From Bacteroidaceae bacterium (GTDB lineage Bacteria > Bacteroidota > Bacteroidia > Bacteroidales > Bacteroidaceae): a stretch of DNA of 64,000 nucleotides. The notes under the pieces are model-generated. The model searched no databases and had not been told where the DNA came from. It saw only the letters and a list, made by a program, of their open reading frames with translations. The stretch is taken from positions 1-64,000 of the forward strand of contig JAFZGA010000016.1 in assembly GCA_017555585.1 (NCBI GenBank). Direction: 5' to 3'. The translations under genes and the position numbers were made by a program. Below, piece by piece: positions 18,833 through 31,612 of the stretch; the first letter of the stretch is position 1; every line of letters starts with the position of its first letter.

Positions 18833-19930
18833 ATGAAAGAGTTTTTTAGAATAACACTGTTTGCAATAGCCATTCTGGTTGCTTTTGTAGCATGTCGCGA
18901 TAACGAGGACGTTATCACACCTTCAGGAAATTACTCTCCGATACGCGGTGGTTTCCCACAAGGCAACAGCGAATACGACTCTCTAATATTAGACATCAAG
19001 AATGAGTTCGGTGTATATCTGCTGTACAAGGACGTTACCGAAGAGGACATGAACCGCACATGGGTATCGGCAGGAACCGGTGACATTTACGTTGCCGGCG
19101 ACAGTGCCGAGCGCGACAAAGGAGCATGGGATTTGCCTATAGAGCATCTGCCATACTATGTGGGATTCTTCCAGAACTATATCTTCCCGAACATAACAAA
19201 GGAATTTGCGAAATCGACATTCCCGGTAAAGATATACATGATAAACAACCTGCGTACAGAGCCACGTGTCATAGAAGAGGACGATGAAGAAGGTAACGAA
19301 AATGCAGAGGAGAATGCTCCGCAAGGAACAGACACCAACCCAAACAAGATCATCAAGCTTGGCGATTTCGACAATTGGGCTATCAGCATACCTGACAGCG
19401 TCATCAATGGTAATGATTCGGAATATGCCATGAAGCAGTTGCGCTGTATTTTCATGACAAATGTCATAGAGAATTCAATAGAAAAGGGCGATATTGTATC
19501 TCCCGATGAATTCTGGGCAGACTACAGCATGAACAAAGACAGCAAATGTATCGATGGTACTCATGATAACTGCGACAAGGTATACATCGACAACAAGGAG
19601 GGCGAAAACGGACTTTACACTCTCGGATATGTCGATGTTCTAGAGTCAAAATTCGGCACAGGAAGAACTACAGAAATCGTAAAAGAGATTACTCACCCCA
19701 AAGGTTGGCTGCACCCCGACTATTGGACAAAGAAAGTAAACTACACTTGTGACATGTTCGAAGCATATATAATGAACGCCATGTGGTTTACACCGGAAGA
19801 GTTCCATGAGAGATACAACACACAAAAGAATACATTGATAAAGGAGAAATACGATTACGTTGTAAATTACATAAAAGAAAAATACGGTATCGACCTCATA
19901 GGTATAGCATACGGTATGAAGCAAGAATAA
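18833..19930 (+). CDS. Lipoprotein resembling Mx1 zinc peptidases but lacking HExxH
   Basis: A 365-residue lipoprotein with signal MKEFFRITLFAIAILVAF and lipobox FVAC. The overall pattern (IKNEFGVYLLYKDV near residue 60, a central helix around MKQLRCIFMTNVIENSI near 200, a GWLHPDYW segment near 290) resembles the putative zinc-binding metallopeptidases (Peptidase_Mx1) found next to SusD genes. Where that family has its HExxH helix this protein reads MTNVIEN, and no HExxH occurs anywhere else, so it is probably not an active metalloprotease. There is an acidic insert (EEDDEEGNENAEEN) near 150. An upstream ATG at 18803 overlaps the SusD stop, but 18833 precedes the signal peptide. The family assignment is by eye and uncertain. 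Confidence 0.6.
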   Translation: MKEFFRITLFAIAILVAFVACRDNEDVITPSGNYSPIRGGFPQGNSEYDSLILDIKNEFGVYLLYKDVTEEDMNRTWVSAGTGDIYVAGDSAERDKGAWDLPIEHLPYYVGFFQNYIFPNITKEFAKSTFPVKIYMINNLRTEPRVIEEDDEEGNENAEENAPQGTDTNPNKIIKLGDFDNWAISIPDSVINGNDSEYAMKQLRCIFMTNVIENSIEKGDIVSPDEFWADYSMNKDSKCIDGTHDNCDKVYIDNKEGENGLYTLGYVDVLESKFGTGRTTEIVKEITHPKGWLHPDYWTKKVNYTCDMFEAYIMNAMWFTPEEFHERYNTQKNTLIKEKYDYVVNYIKEKYGIDLIGIAYGMKQE

Positions 19931-19938
19931 CAATATAA

Positions 19939-21021
19939 ATGACAACGAGCAGACATAGATTCATATTCTTTCTCTTGGTAATGCTTGCTATTGCGGGCAA
20001 TGCCATGCAGGCAACAGACTCCTTGTGGAACAGGGAGTTTGCTTGCGCACAGGATATTATCGACACATATACAACTGCAAAAAAATCAATAAGCAAGAAA
20101 GAGAAAGAGCTACACATACTGAATGCATGCAACTATGTGTGGTATAGCGGAGAATATATGTTCAAATGCAGGGGAAAGAACGAGGACATTACCAGGTTAC
20201 CGAAGCATGCTATTGAGATTGAGCTTGACAATGAGACAGTGGCAGGATTCATGACAGAACACAATGCCGGGCGTTTTGCCGACCATTATTTCACCTTGCA
20301 AGCCATGAAACGCGGTTGCAGTTTCGACGAATCGCGCGACGGAGTGGAGATGACTGTATTTTTTCCTATACGTAGCCTTAATGCAAACGATTATATTAAG
20401 CTGAACAAGGTTTTCGCATACAAGAACGATGCCCTGCACACTGCCTTTCTGAAAAGACTATCACATCTGTTGCCAAACAGCGGTTGCAACAAGGAGTTGC
20501 TTGAAATACTGCCATTGATAAAGAATAATGTTGCCGAGAGCAAGCTGAAGAGCAAAGTCATTTCGCAATACGACATATTCACGTCAATCATGCCGGGTGC
20601 TCAGGCATCGGATGTTACATTCAAGGACAAAGATGAAAAAAGATACTCCATCGGAGACTTCAAGGGCAGAGTCATTGTTATTGATGTATGGGCTACATGG
20701 TGCAGCAGTTGTCTTAAGAACATGCCAAAGTTCATGGAACTTATCAAAGAGTTCGAGAACAACAAGGAGGTTGTGTTCTTCACCGTTTCGACCGACAGTG
20801 ACGAGCTTAAGGCAAAATGGCTTGCCGCGATCAATAAGCACAACATGGGCAGCATGCTCAACCTCACTCCAGACAGAAGCGCAACAACGCAATTCGAGGA
20901 GAAATACCTTGTAAGCAGTGTGCCACGATATATTGTCATAGACAAGGAGGGTAAGATTGTATCGGCATTTGCACCAAAACCTGGAAGCGGTCTCAAAGAA
21001 ATGATTATTGATTCATTGTAA
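19939..21021 (+). CDS. TlpA-like periplasmic protein with CSSC active site
   Basis: A 360-residue protein: signal peptide (to about residue 25, ending NAMQA), a helical middle, and a C-terminal TlpA/thioredoxin domain from about 215 with DVWATWCSSCLKNMP (cysteines near 255 and 258) and cis-proline loop VSSVPRYIV. The dipeptide between the cysteines is Ser-Ser instead of the usual Gly-Pro, which would be expected to alter the redox potential; both cysteines are kept. It begins 8 bases after the Mx1-like gene and is therefore in the SusC operon of locus B. Its likely job is thiol exchange with an operon partner or imported ligand, but that is inference. Confidence 0.85.
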   Translation: MTTSRHRFIFFLLVMLAIAGNAMQATDSLWNREFACAQDIIDTYTTAKKSISKKEKELHILNACNYVWYSGEYMFKCRGKNEDITRLPKHAIEIELDNETVAGFMTEHNAGRFADHYFTLQAMKRGCSFDESRDGVEMTVFFPIRSLNANDYIKLNKVFAYKNDALHTAFLKRLSHLLPNSGCNKELLEILPLIKNNVAESKLKSKVISQYDIFTSIMPGAQASDVTFKDKDEKRYSIGDFKGRVIVIDVWATWCSSCLKNMPKFMELIKEFENNKEVVFFTVSTDSDELKAKWLAAINKHNMGSMLNLTPDRSATTQFEEKYLVSSVPRYIVIDKEGKIVSAFAPKPGSGLKEMIIDSL

Positions 21022-21046
21022 ACAAAAAAACATAAATAATATTCGT

Positions 21047-23122
21047 ATGAAAAGATTTTTACTTTCAATCATCGGTATTCTTACTTTTGCTATTGGCATG
21101 AATGCCGAGACCTACACACACACATTCAAAGATAAAGAACTTGACGAAAACGGAGGCAAGGCCTCACTAAGCGGAATCGAGTGGACATCAAGCAAAGCCA
21201 GCATTACATGGAACAAGGAAAAAGGTATAAAGTTGGGCAGCAGAAGTGCCGTATGTCCAAGCTTTTCGCTGACCACCTCAGCATTTAAGGATTACACAAT
21301 CAAAAGCGTAACGGTACACAGTTGCATAGCGTCATCAGGTGATGCAAAGCTTACCATAAAGGCGGGCAACGCCACTTCTGGGGAGTATGCACTTACCGGA
21401 ACAAGTACAGGATACAAATTCGAGTGCAAGGAGCAGGGCGATATTACAATCAGCTGGAGCGCAAAACAGAGAGCATACTACGTAAGCAAGATAGAGGTTG
21501 AATATGAGTTGCCTTCGGACATGGTTGATATCGAAGAGCCTGTATTTGTAACACCTATTGATGTTGTATATACAAATAAGGTAGAGATCACTGCTGAAAC
21601 AAAAGACGAAAGCCTTGTGCTTTACTACACAATAGACGGTACTGAACCAAGCTACGAGGACTACAACAGTGATCCACGCGTAGGAACAACAAAATGTAGC
21701 AAGGGTTATCAGATGAATCCGATTTTGACTGACAGCATAACAGTAAATACCATAAAGGCGATGGCTGTAAAAGTCGACGGAGAATCGGTATACAAGAGCG
21801 ACATTGTAGAGACCATATATATTGTTTCGACAAAGAAACCTTACACCCTTGCAACAACAGTTGCAAACGGCAACAAATATGCCCTATTTGCCAATGACAG
21901 CATTGCAGATGCGCTTAACCCTACTATTACAAACGGTTTCCTGAACGACCATAAGGCAACCAAGAACGAAAAGTGCTACGAAGCTGCCGAATACAATGCT
22001 TTCACATTCACTGCCAGCAACGGCGGTTACACCATACAGGACACAAACGGACGTTATATGTATGTAAACAGCACATCGAACGAGTTCTTCTTTGCTAAAG
22101 AGAAACCTGCAACTGGTGCCGTATGGAACATTACTTTCAATAACGGCAAAGCAGAGATCAAGAATGGAAACAGCACAATTTACTACGTTGCCGATGAAGG
22201 TAAGTTCGGTTGCTACACAGCAGCTACAGGCAATATGGTATTGCCATCGCTCCATATGCTTCGTGAATACCCAAAGGCAACGATAACTCCTGAAAACAAC
22301 AGCACAGTAAAAGGTTTGCAGGAGATTGTCATCACATGCGAGGAGGGTATTGCGACATCAGAAAACTTCAAGCTTAAGGCAGTCGGACTTGCAAAGAAAG
22401 AGGGCGGCTACGAGATTGACAAGACATACAAATGTCAGCAGGTCAACAACAATACATTGAAGTTCACTATAGACACACCTATAGCAACAGAGGACAACAT
22501 TACACTTGAGATTATCATTGAAGGTGATATTTATCTGAACCCATCAGACATCAAATACCCAATGCCAAGCATCAGCCGATATGAGCATGTCATCTGCACA
22601 TACACACATACAGGTGATGCGGCTCCTGCCGAGGTATTGTCGGTAAGCCCTGCAAACGGCAGCAAGATTGAGGCACTGAAATATATTCTCTTTACATTCA
22701 GCAAGATTGTGAACCAGAGCGAAGACGGAGCAAAAACTGCAAAACTATACCGTGAAGGAAGCAGTGAGCTTATTGCCATAGAGGTTACAAGCCTTAAGGA
22801 CGGTAGCGACAGCGACCACGTCAACCAGGAGCAGAAAGCCATCAAAGTTTCAGAGCCTGTCACCAAGAACGGAACATACATTCTTGAGATTGCAGACGGT
22901 TTCTTCGAGGACAGAAACGGTAACGCAGTAAAGGGTATGACACTCAAATACATTGTTGAGAACGAGACAGATGTAGAAGAGATCATTGTTGACGGTGAAA
23001 CAAGTTGGGTTGTATACAACATCACAGGTGTCAAGGTTATGGATACAGTGAATGCTGATGAGTTGAATACTTTACCAAAGGGAATATACATCATCAATGG
23101 CAAGAAGGCTATTGTAAAATAA
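21047..23122 (+). CDS. Secreted multidomain surface protein with T9SS sorting tail
   Basis: A 691-residue protein of unknown function. After the signal peptide MKRFLLSIIGILTFAIGMNA come a jelly-roll-like domain (about 20-155) ending in the AYYVSKIEVEYE pattern frequent in Bacteroidota surface proteins, a chitobiase-type beta-sandwich (about 175-260, LVLYYTIDGTEPSYEDY), a domain with a TIQDTNGRYMYVNS motif (about 270-400) reminiscent of RICIN-like surface modules, two Ig-like/bacterial Ig segments (about 410-640) and a T9SS type A tail (WVVYNITGVKV...LPKGIYIINGKKAIVK). It is the last gene of the locus B operon, 25 bases after the TlpA-like gene, and is followed by a good terminator. Surface binding is more likely than catalysis because no catalytic motif was seen. 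Confidence 0.75.
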   Translation: MKRFLLSIIGILTFAIGMNAETYTHTFKDKELDENGGKASLSGIEWTSSKASITWNKEKGIKLGSRSAVCPSFSLTTSAFKDYTIKSVTVHSCIASSGDAKLTIKAGNATSGEYALTGTSTGYKFECKEQGDITISWSAKQRAYYVSKIEVEYELPSDMVDIEEPVFVTPIDVVYTNKVEITAETKDESLVLYYTIDGTEPSYEDYNSDPRVGTTKCSKGYQMNPILTDSITVNTIKAMAVKVDGESVYKSDIVETIYIVSTKKPYTLATTVANGNKYALFANDSIADALNPTITNGFLNDHKATKNEKCYEAAEYNAFTFTASNGGYTIQDTNGRYMYVNSTSNEFFFAKEKPATGAVWNITFNNGKAEIKNGNSTIYYVADEGKFGCYTAATGNMVLPSLHMLREYPKATITPENNSTVKGLQEIVITCEEGIATSENFKLKAVGLAKKEGGYEIDKTYKCQQVNNNTLKFTIDTPIATEDNITLEIIIEGDIYLNPSDIKYPMPSISRYEHVICTYTHTGDAAPAEVLSVSPANGSKIEALKYILFTFSKIVNQSEDGAKTAKLYREGSSELIAIEVTSLKDGSDSDHVNQEQKAIKVSEPVTKNGTYILEIADGFFEDRNGNAVKGMTLKYIVENETDVEEIIVDGETSWVVYNITGVKVMDTVNADELNTLPKGIYIINGKKAIVK

Positions 23123-23143
23123 CCGGACCTTAACACACTAAAT

Positions 23144-23182
23144 ATGGCAATCCTTGACAATCAAGGGTTGCCATTATTTTTA
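23144..23182 (+). terminator. Intrinsic terminator of the SusC locus B operon
   Basis: A 14-bp stem (23144-23157 with 23161-23174, one G-T pair), loop CAA, followed by a T-rich tract, 22 bases after the stop. Confidence 0.85.
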
Positions 23183-23212
23183 TATCATGCCCATTTATTC
23201 GCCCGTTTTTCG

Positions 23213-23220
23213 TAAATTTG
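23213..23220 (+). promoter_or_regulatory. -7 promoter element of the M23 peptidase gene
   Basis: TAAATTTG matches TAnnTTTG exactly, 18 bases before the ATG at 23239, which predicts a short leader of about 11 bases. Confidence 0.55.
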
Positions 23221-23238
23221 CGGAACAAAATATTTTCC

Positions 23239-24522
23239 ATGAAAATCACAAACAAGAAAACCGTCATAACAATCATAGCACTGCTATGTACCGTCGCCAT
23301 ATCTATGATATTGCTTGCTCCATCGAAAGAGTGCGAAAATGATATCACAGAGGAAATTTCTGCAGAAGAGGTAAAGCCTGAAAAGATATTGAAATACGGA
23401 TTGCCTATTGATGACTACACCATCAATTACGATACAATCAAGCCCAACCAGACACTTGCAGAAGTCTTGTACGGCTTCGGATTCACTTCAAAACAGATAT
23501 ATGAACTCACACAGTGCCCCGACAGCATATTCGATGCAAGAAGAATACGCCCCGGACAGGTATGCGCATTGTTTATAGGCAAAGACAGCACAGCGACACA
23601 CCACTACCTTGTTTATGAGGAGAGTGCAAAACGATATGTAACATTCGAACTGCAGAACAGTTACAAAGCCACAGTCGGTATCATTCCCGGTGAATGGCGC
23701 GAAAGCGAAGTTGCCGGCACTGTAGAAAGCTCACTTTGGGAAGCTATGACAGAGAACAACGCCTCGCCACAGCTCGCAGTGCAGATGTCACACATTTTCG
23801 GGTGGTCAATCGACTTCTTTGGAGTACAGAAAGGCGACAATTTCAGGCTAATTTACGCCCAGGAACACGTTGAGGGCAAACCACAGAACAACTACAGGAT
23901 ACACGCTGCATCATTTTGTGCATCAGGTAATCTCGTATATGCCATTCCGTTCATACAGGACGGCGAAGAGCTGTTCTATAATATTGATGGAAACAGCCTT
24001 GAAGGCGCATTCCTGAAAGCACCGCTCGACTTTTACCGTATTACATCGAAATTCTCGAACAGTCGCATGCACCCGGTACTGAAACGTCGCAGGGCACATC
24101 ATGGAGTGGATTATGCGGCACCGGTAGGAACACCCGTATATGCAATAGGAAGCGGCAAGGTCATCGACAAGGGTTATCAGGCCAAAGGTGGCGGAAACTA
24201 TGTAAAGATACGCCACAACAGCACCTACACCACAACATACATGCACCTATCGAAGTTCGCCAAAGGACTTAAGGTAGGTGACTATGTAAAGCAAAAGCAG
24301 GTTATCGGATATGTAGGTTCAACTGGACTATCAACTGGCCCGCATCTTGACTTCCGCGTTCATGAGAACGGCAAGCCCATCAATCCATTGACAATAAAGT
24401 CACAGCCCAAGAAACCTGTAAGCGAAGAGAACAAGCAGGCATTCGCCATTCTGCGCGACTCGCTGGTAATGAGGTTGGAGAATATCCCGATGAAGCAACA
24501 AGGCTCTACAGAAGCATTATAG
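23239..24522 (+). CDS. M23 family metallopeptidase (LysM-like/OapA-type cell-wall peptidase)
   Basis: A 427-residue envelope protein with an N-terminal membrane anchor or signal (ITIIALLCTVAISMILLA), a middle region with the pattern of the murein-peptidase N-terminal domains (IKPNQTLAEVLYGFGF near 65, a LysM-like opening; SIDFFGVQKGDNFRLIY near 195) and a C-terminal M23 domain with the zinc ligands in RRRAHHGVDYAAPVGTPV and GPHLDFRVHENG. It probably cleaves peptide crosslinks of peptidoglycan in the periplasm. An in-frame start at 23218 lies inside the promoter -7 element, so ATG 23239 was used. Its last 17 bases overlap the end of the convergent YeiH-family gene. Confidence 0.9.
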   Translation: MKITNKKTVITIIALLCTVAISMILLAPSKECENDITEEISAEEVKPEKILKYGLPIDDYTINYDTIKPNQTLAEVLYGFGFTSKQIYELTQCPDSIFDARRIRPGQVCALFIGKDSTATHHYLVYEESAKRYVTFELQNSYKATVGIIPGEWRESEVAGTVESSLWEAMTENNASPQLAVQMSHIFGWSIDFFGVQKGDNFRLIYAQEHVEGKPQNNYRIHAASFCASGNLVYAIPFIQDGEELFYNIDGNSLEGAFLKAPLDFYRITSKFSNSRMHPVLKRRRAHHGVDYAAPVGTPVYAIGSGKVIDKGYQAKGGGNYVKIRHNSTYTTTYMHLSKFAKGLKVGDYVKQKQVIGYVGSTGLSTGPHLDFRVHENGKPINPLTIKSQPKKPVSEENKQAFAILRDSLVMRLENIPMKQQGSTEAL

Positions 24523-25474
24523 AAAGTAGAGAGCCGACACTTATAAGTATCCACAATAAGACTCCTTGAAGAAGAGGTTTGACACCAACCTGCTTCAAGA
24601 CATTGAGCGACAACGACGCTCCTATAAAAAACATTGTAATAGTGAGACACTTACGGGAAATACCACTTATTACGGAGCCAACTTGAGGATAATCATACAA
24701 CAGATACGTATTCGCAACCATTGCCAACACAAACAACAGGATAAACCACGGGATATTCACCTTGCTGCCTTTTGTACGGAAAATAAAAGAGGTTAGGAAT
24801 GCTACCGGTATAATCCACAATGCGCGTGTAAGTTTAATGGTGGTTGCAACCTCAAGTGCCTTCTCTCCATATGCAGCTCCTGCACCCACGACAGAACTTG
24901 TATCATGTATAGCAATAGCCGCCCATGTACCGAATTGCTGTTCATCAAGACCAAACGATTTTCCTATTACCGGAAATATAAACAACGCTATTGCATTCAG
25001 AATAAAAACAGTGCCAAGAGCTACAGACATTTCGCTATCCTTTGCCTTTATGACAGGACCGACAGCAGCAATGGCGCTACCTCCACAAATAGCAGTACCC
25101 GAACTTATCAGATAAGATGTATTCCTGTCAACTTTAAGCAATTTGCGCCCTATCAGCCAGCCTATGAGCAACGTTCCGAACACAGAGATTATGGTAAAGA
25201 GCATACCATCCTTTCCCGATGCGAGAGATGCCTCTATGTTCATTCCGAATCCTAATCCCACAACTGAATATTGCAATAATTTTTTAGATATCTTCTTGTT
25301 GAAATCAGGAAACGGTTGACCGAAAACAATTGCAAAAAGCAATCCTATGAACAACGCCACAGGAGGAGTTACCCACGAGCCTAAAAACATTATACCAGGA
25401 ATATATGTTACAGCCAATGCCATAGAAAGCGTAACGAGCAGAACTACATATATAATTCCAGAACAGTTTTTCAT
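24506..25474 (-). CDS. YeiH-family (putative sulfate exporter family) membrane protein
   Basis: A 322-residue integral membrane protein with about 10 hydrophobic segments. It matches the YeiH/PF03601 family by GFGMNIEAS, the conserved loop SSGTAICGGSAIAAVGPVI (near residue 110; key part SGTAICGGSAIAA) and WAAIAIHDTSSVVGA. These proteins are annotated as putative sulfate exporters, but the transported substrate has not been settled. The longer in-frame start at 25549 would run back into the preceding gene; ATG 25474 lies 4 bases after the DUF4491 stop and is the natural start. It is the second gene of a two-gene operon and its end overlaps the convergent M23 gene by 17 bases. Confidence 0.88.
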   Translation of the reverse strand: MKNCSGIIYVVLLVTLSMALAVTYIPGIMFLGSWVTPPVALFIGLLFAIVFGQPFPDFNKKISKKLLQYSVVGLGFGMNIEASLASGKDGMLFTIISVFGTLLIGWLIGRKLLKVDRNTSYLISSGTAICGGSAIAAVGPVIKAKDSEMSVALGTVFILNAIALFIFPVIGKSFGLDEQQFGTWAAIAIHDTSSVVGAGAAYGEKALEVATTIKLTRALWIIPVAFLTSFIFRTKGSKVNIPWFILLFVLAMVANTYLLYDYPQVGSVISGISRKCLTITMFFIGASLSLNVLKQVGVKPLLQGVLLWILISVGSLLSIMLL

Positions 25475-25478
25475 AATC

Positions 25479-25772
25479 TTATTTTTTCTTCTTAGGGTTG
25501 GCAGGAAACCATCCCTTCTCCACTCTTTTTTTCTGCTCGAACACCTCACCTATGCTCCAGAAAGAGGAGAATGCCATCACACCAAGCAGAATTGACAGCG
25601 TGAGATCATTCACCAGCAACGAAGCTACGCCCGAGACAATACCAAGCAACAGAAAGAGCCACCAGCTCTTTACGCCGATATAATATTCCGCCTTTATCAC
25701 AAGCGGATGGAACAGCCCTATAACCAAGAATGTGGCTACACCTATAATAATTCCGGAGAAATTCAATTCCAT
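25479..25772 (-). CDS. DUF4491 family small membrane protein
   Basis: A 97-residue protein with three hydrophobic helices and a basic tail (KKRVEKGWFPANPKKKK). The start MELNFSGIIIGVATFLVIG, the HPLVIKAEYYIG loop and the FEQKKRVEKGWFP end match the DUF4491 family of Bacteroidota and Firmicutes, function unknown. It is co-transcribed with the YeiH-family gene, 4 bases apart, so it may be an accessory subunit of that transporter; this is context only. Confidence 0.85.
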   Translation of the reverse strand: MELNFSGIIIGVATFLVIGLFHPLVIKAEYYIGVKSWWLFLLLGIVSGVASLLVNDLTLSILLGVMAFSSFWSIGEVFEQKKRVEKGWFPANPKKKK

Positions 25773-25805
25773 ACCATAAAGATTGCCCTATTCAAAACAA
25801 CATAC

Positions 25806-25845
25806 ATTCAATGCAGGTTCTGCGTGTGCAGAACCTGCATTGAAT
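25806..25845 (-). terminator. Terminator of the beta-galactosidase gene
   Basis: An 18-bp perfect stem (25806-25823 with 25828-25845) with a GTGT loop, starting 13 bases after the GH2 stop and before the DUF4491-YeiH pair on the same strand. Confidence 0.8.
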
Positions 25846-25858
25846 CATAAATAAGATA

Positions 25859-30133
<4,275 letters not shown>

Positions 30134-30196
30134 TTATATTAAGTTATTGTTCTTCGCATATGCCAATGACAAAACCGGAAAATTTTTCGTCAATAA

Positions 30197-30204
30197 CAAA
30201 AGTA
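30197..30204 (-). promoter_or_regulatory. -7 promoter element of the GH2 gene
   Basis: TACTTTTG on the minus strand fits TAnnTTTG, about 70 bases before the start codon. No good -33 box was seen. Confidence 0.45.
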
Positions 30205-30259
30205 GCATAAAATAATTAATTTAAACAACTTCTTACTTGTTGTTTTCACATTGTTCCTA

Positions 30260-30267
30260 TATTTTTG
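30260..30267 (+). promoter_or_regulatory. -7 promoter element of the GH29-cutC-xpt operon
   Basis: TATTTTTG fits TAnnTTTG, 23 bases before the GH29 start; a partial -33 box TTG (30237-30239) is 20 bases upstream. Only 55 bases separate it from the divergent GH2 element, so the two promoters could share a regulator. Confidence 0.5.
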
Positions 30268-30290
30268 CATAAAATGACAAACTACACAAT

Positions 30291-31607
30291 ATGAATTTTA
30301 TGAAAAGAATCATGCAGGCTGCGATAATGGCATTACTGTTTGTCGCACCATCGGCCGTAAAGGCACAATATGTTCCTACCCAGGAAAATCTGCAATCGAG
30401 ACAGGAGTTTGCCGACAGCAAGTTCGGTATCTTCATCCATTGGGGTATATACAGCATGTTCGCACAGGGCGAGTGGTACTTACAGAACTACCCTATTGAC
30501 AAGAATGAATATGCAAAGGCGGCTGATGCATTCTACCCGCACCGTTTCGACGCAAAGGCATGGGTTGCTGCTATCAAGGACGCAGGTGCAAAATACATCT
30601 GCTTCACAAGCCGTCACCACGACAGCTTCTCAATGTGGGACACCGAGCAGAGCGATTATAACATTGTAGATGCCACACCGTTCGGACGTGATGTAATCAA
30701 AGAGCTTGCCGAGGAGTGTCACAAACAGGGAATAAGACTGCACTTCTATTATTCACACATCGATTGGGCACGCGACGAATACCCCTTGGGACGCACAGGA
30801 ACAAAAGTTATAGGACGCGACAAGACAAAAGCCGACTGGCCTGCATACTACGACTTCATGAACAAACAACTCACTGAGCTTCTTACAAACTACGGTGAGA
30901 TTGGTGCTATATGGTTCGACGGCAAATGGGACCGCGACCAGGACAGCATACCATTCAATTGGCAACTTGACGAGCAGTATTCATTGATACACCGCTTGCA
31001 ACCGGCATGCCTCATAGGTAACAACCACCACGAGACACCGTTCCCAGGCGAGGATATTCAGATTTTTGAGCGTGACCTGCCGGGCGAGAACAAAGCAGGA
31101 CTCAGCGGGCAGGACGTAAGCCGACTGCCATTGGAGACATGCCAGACAATGAACGGCATGTGGGGTTACAAACTTGTTGACCAAAACTACAAGAGCACTG
31201 AGACACTGCTGAGACTGCTTGTAAGCACATCGGGCAAGGGCGCAAACCTGCTGTTGAATGTAGGCCCACAGCCCAACGGCGAGATACCGGCAACAGCCCT
31301 TGAACGAATGAAGGAGATGGGCGAATGGCTACGTGCCAATGGCGAGACTGTATATGCCACAACAGCCGGTGACATTCCTGCACAGCCATGGGGTGTAACC
31401 ACACGCAAAGGCAACCGCTTGTTCGTACATATCTTCGACTGCAAAGAGAAAGAGTTGTTCTTACCACTCGATTGCAAAGTAAAGAAAGCATTCACATACA
31501 GCGACAAACAGCCTGTCAAGTTCCTAAAGAGCAAAGAGGGCGTAAAACTGATGTTCAACGAAGTACCCGAAGGCATCGACTACATCGTAGAACTTATCAC
31601 TAAGTAA
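30291..31607 (+). CDS. GH29 alpha-L-fucosidase
   Basis: A 438-residue glycoside hydrolase family 29 enzyme with signal peptide (ending AVKAQ, about residue 26), the early KFGIFIHWGIYSM motif, FTSRHHDSFSMWDT (near 105), the nucleophile Asp210 in AIWFDGKWD and a likely acid/base Glu260 in QIFERDLPG, then a small C-terminal beta-sandwich. The HWG-and-NHHETPFPGED arrangement is typical of GH29. It should release alpha-linked L-fucose from oligosaccharides or mucin-type glycans in the periplasm. A second Met at residue 4 is an alternative start. It heads an operon with cutC (5-base gap) and xpt, and is divergent from the GH2 gene. Confidence 0.93.
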   Translation: MNFMKRIMQAAIMALLFVAPSAVKAQYVPTQENLQSRQEFADSKFGIFIHWGIYSMFAQGEWYLQNYPIDKNEYAKAADAFYPHRFDAKAWVAAIKDAGAKYICFTSRHHDSFSMWDTEQSDYNIVDATPFGRDVIKELAEECHKQGIRLHFYYSHIDWARDEYPLGRTGTKVIGRDKTKADWPAYYDFMNKQLTELLTNYGEIGAIWFDGKWDRDQDSIPFNWQLDEQYSLIHRLQPACLIGNNHHETPFPGEDIQIFERDLPGENKAGLSGQDVSRLPLETCQTMNGMWGYKLVDQNYKSTETLLRLLVSTSGKGANLLLNVGPQPNGEIPATALERMKEMGEWLRANGETVYATTAGDIPAQPWGVTTRKGNRLFVHIFDCKEKELFLPLDCKVKKAFTYSDKQPVKFLKSKEGVKLMFNEVPEGIDYIVELITK

Positions 31608-31612
31608 AGAAG

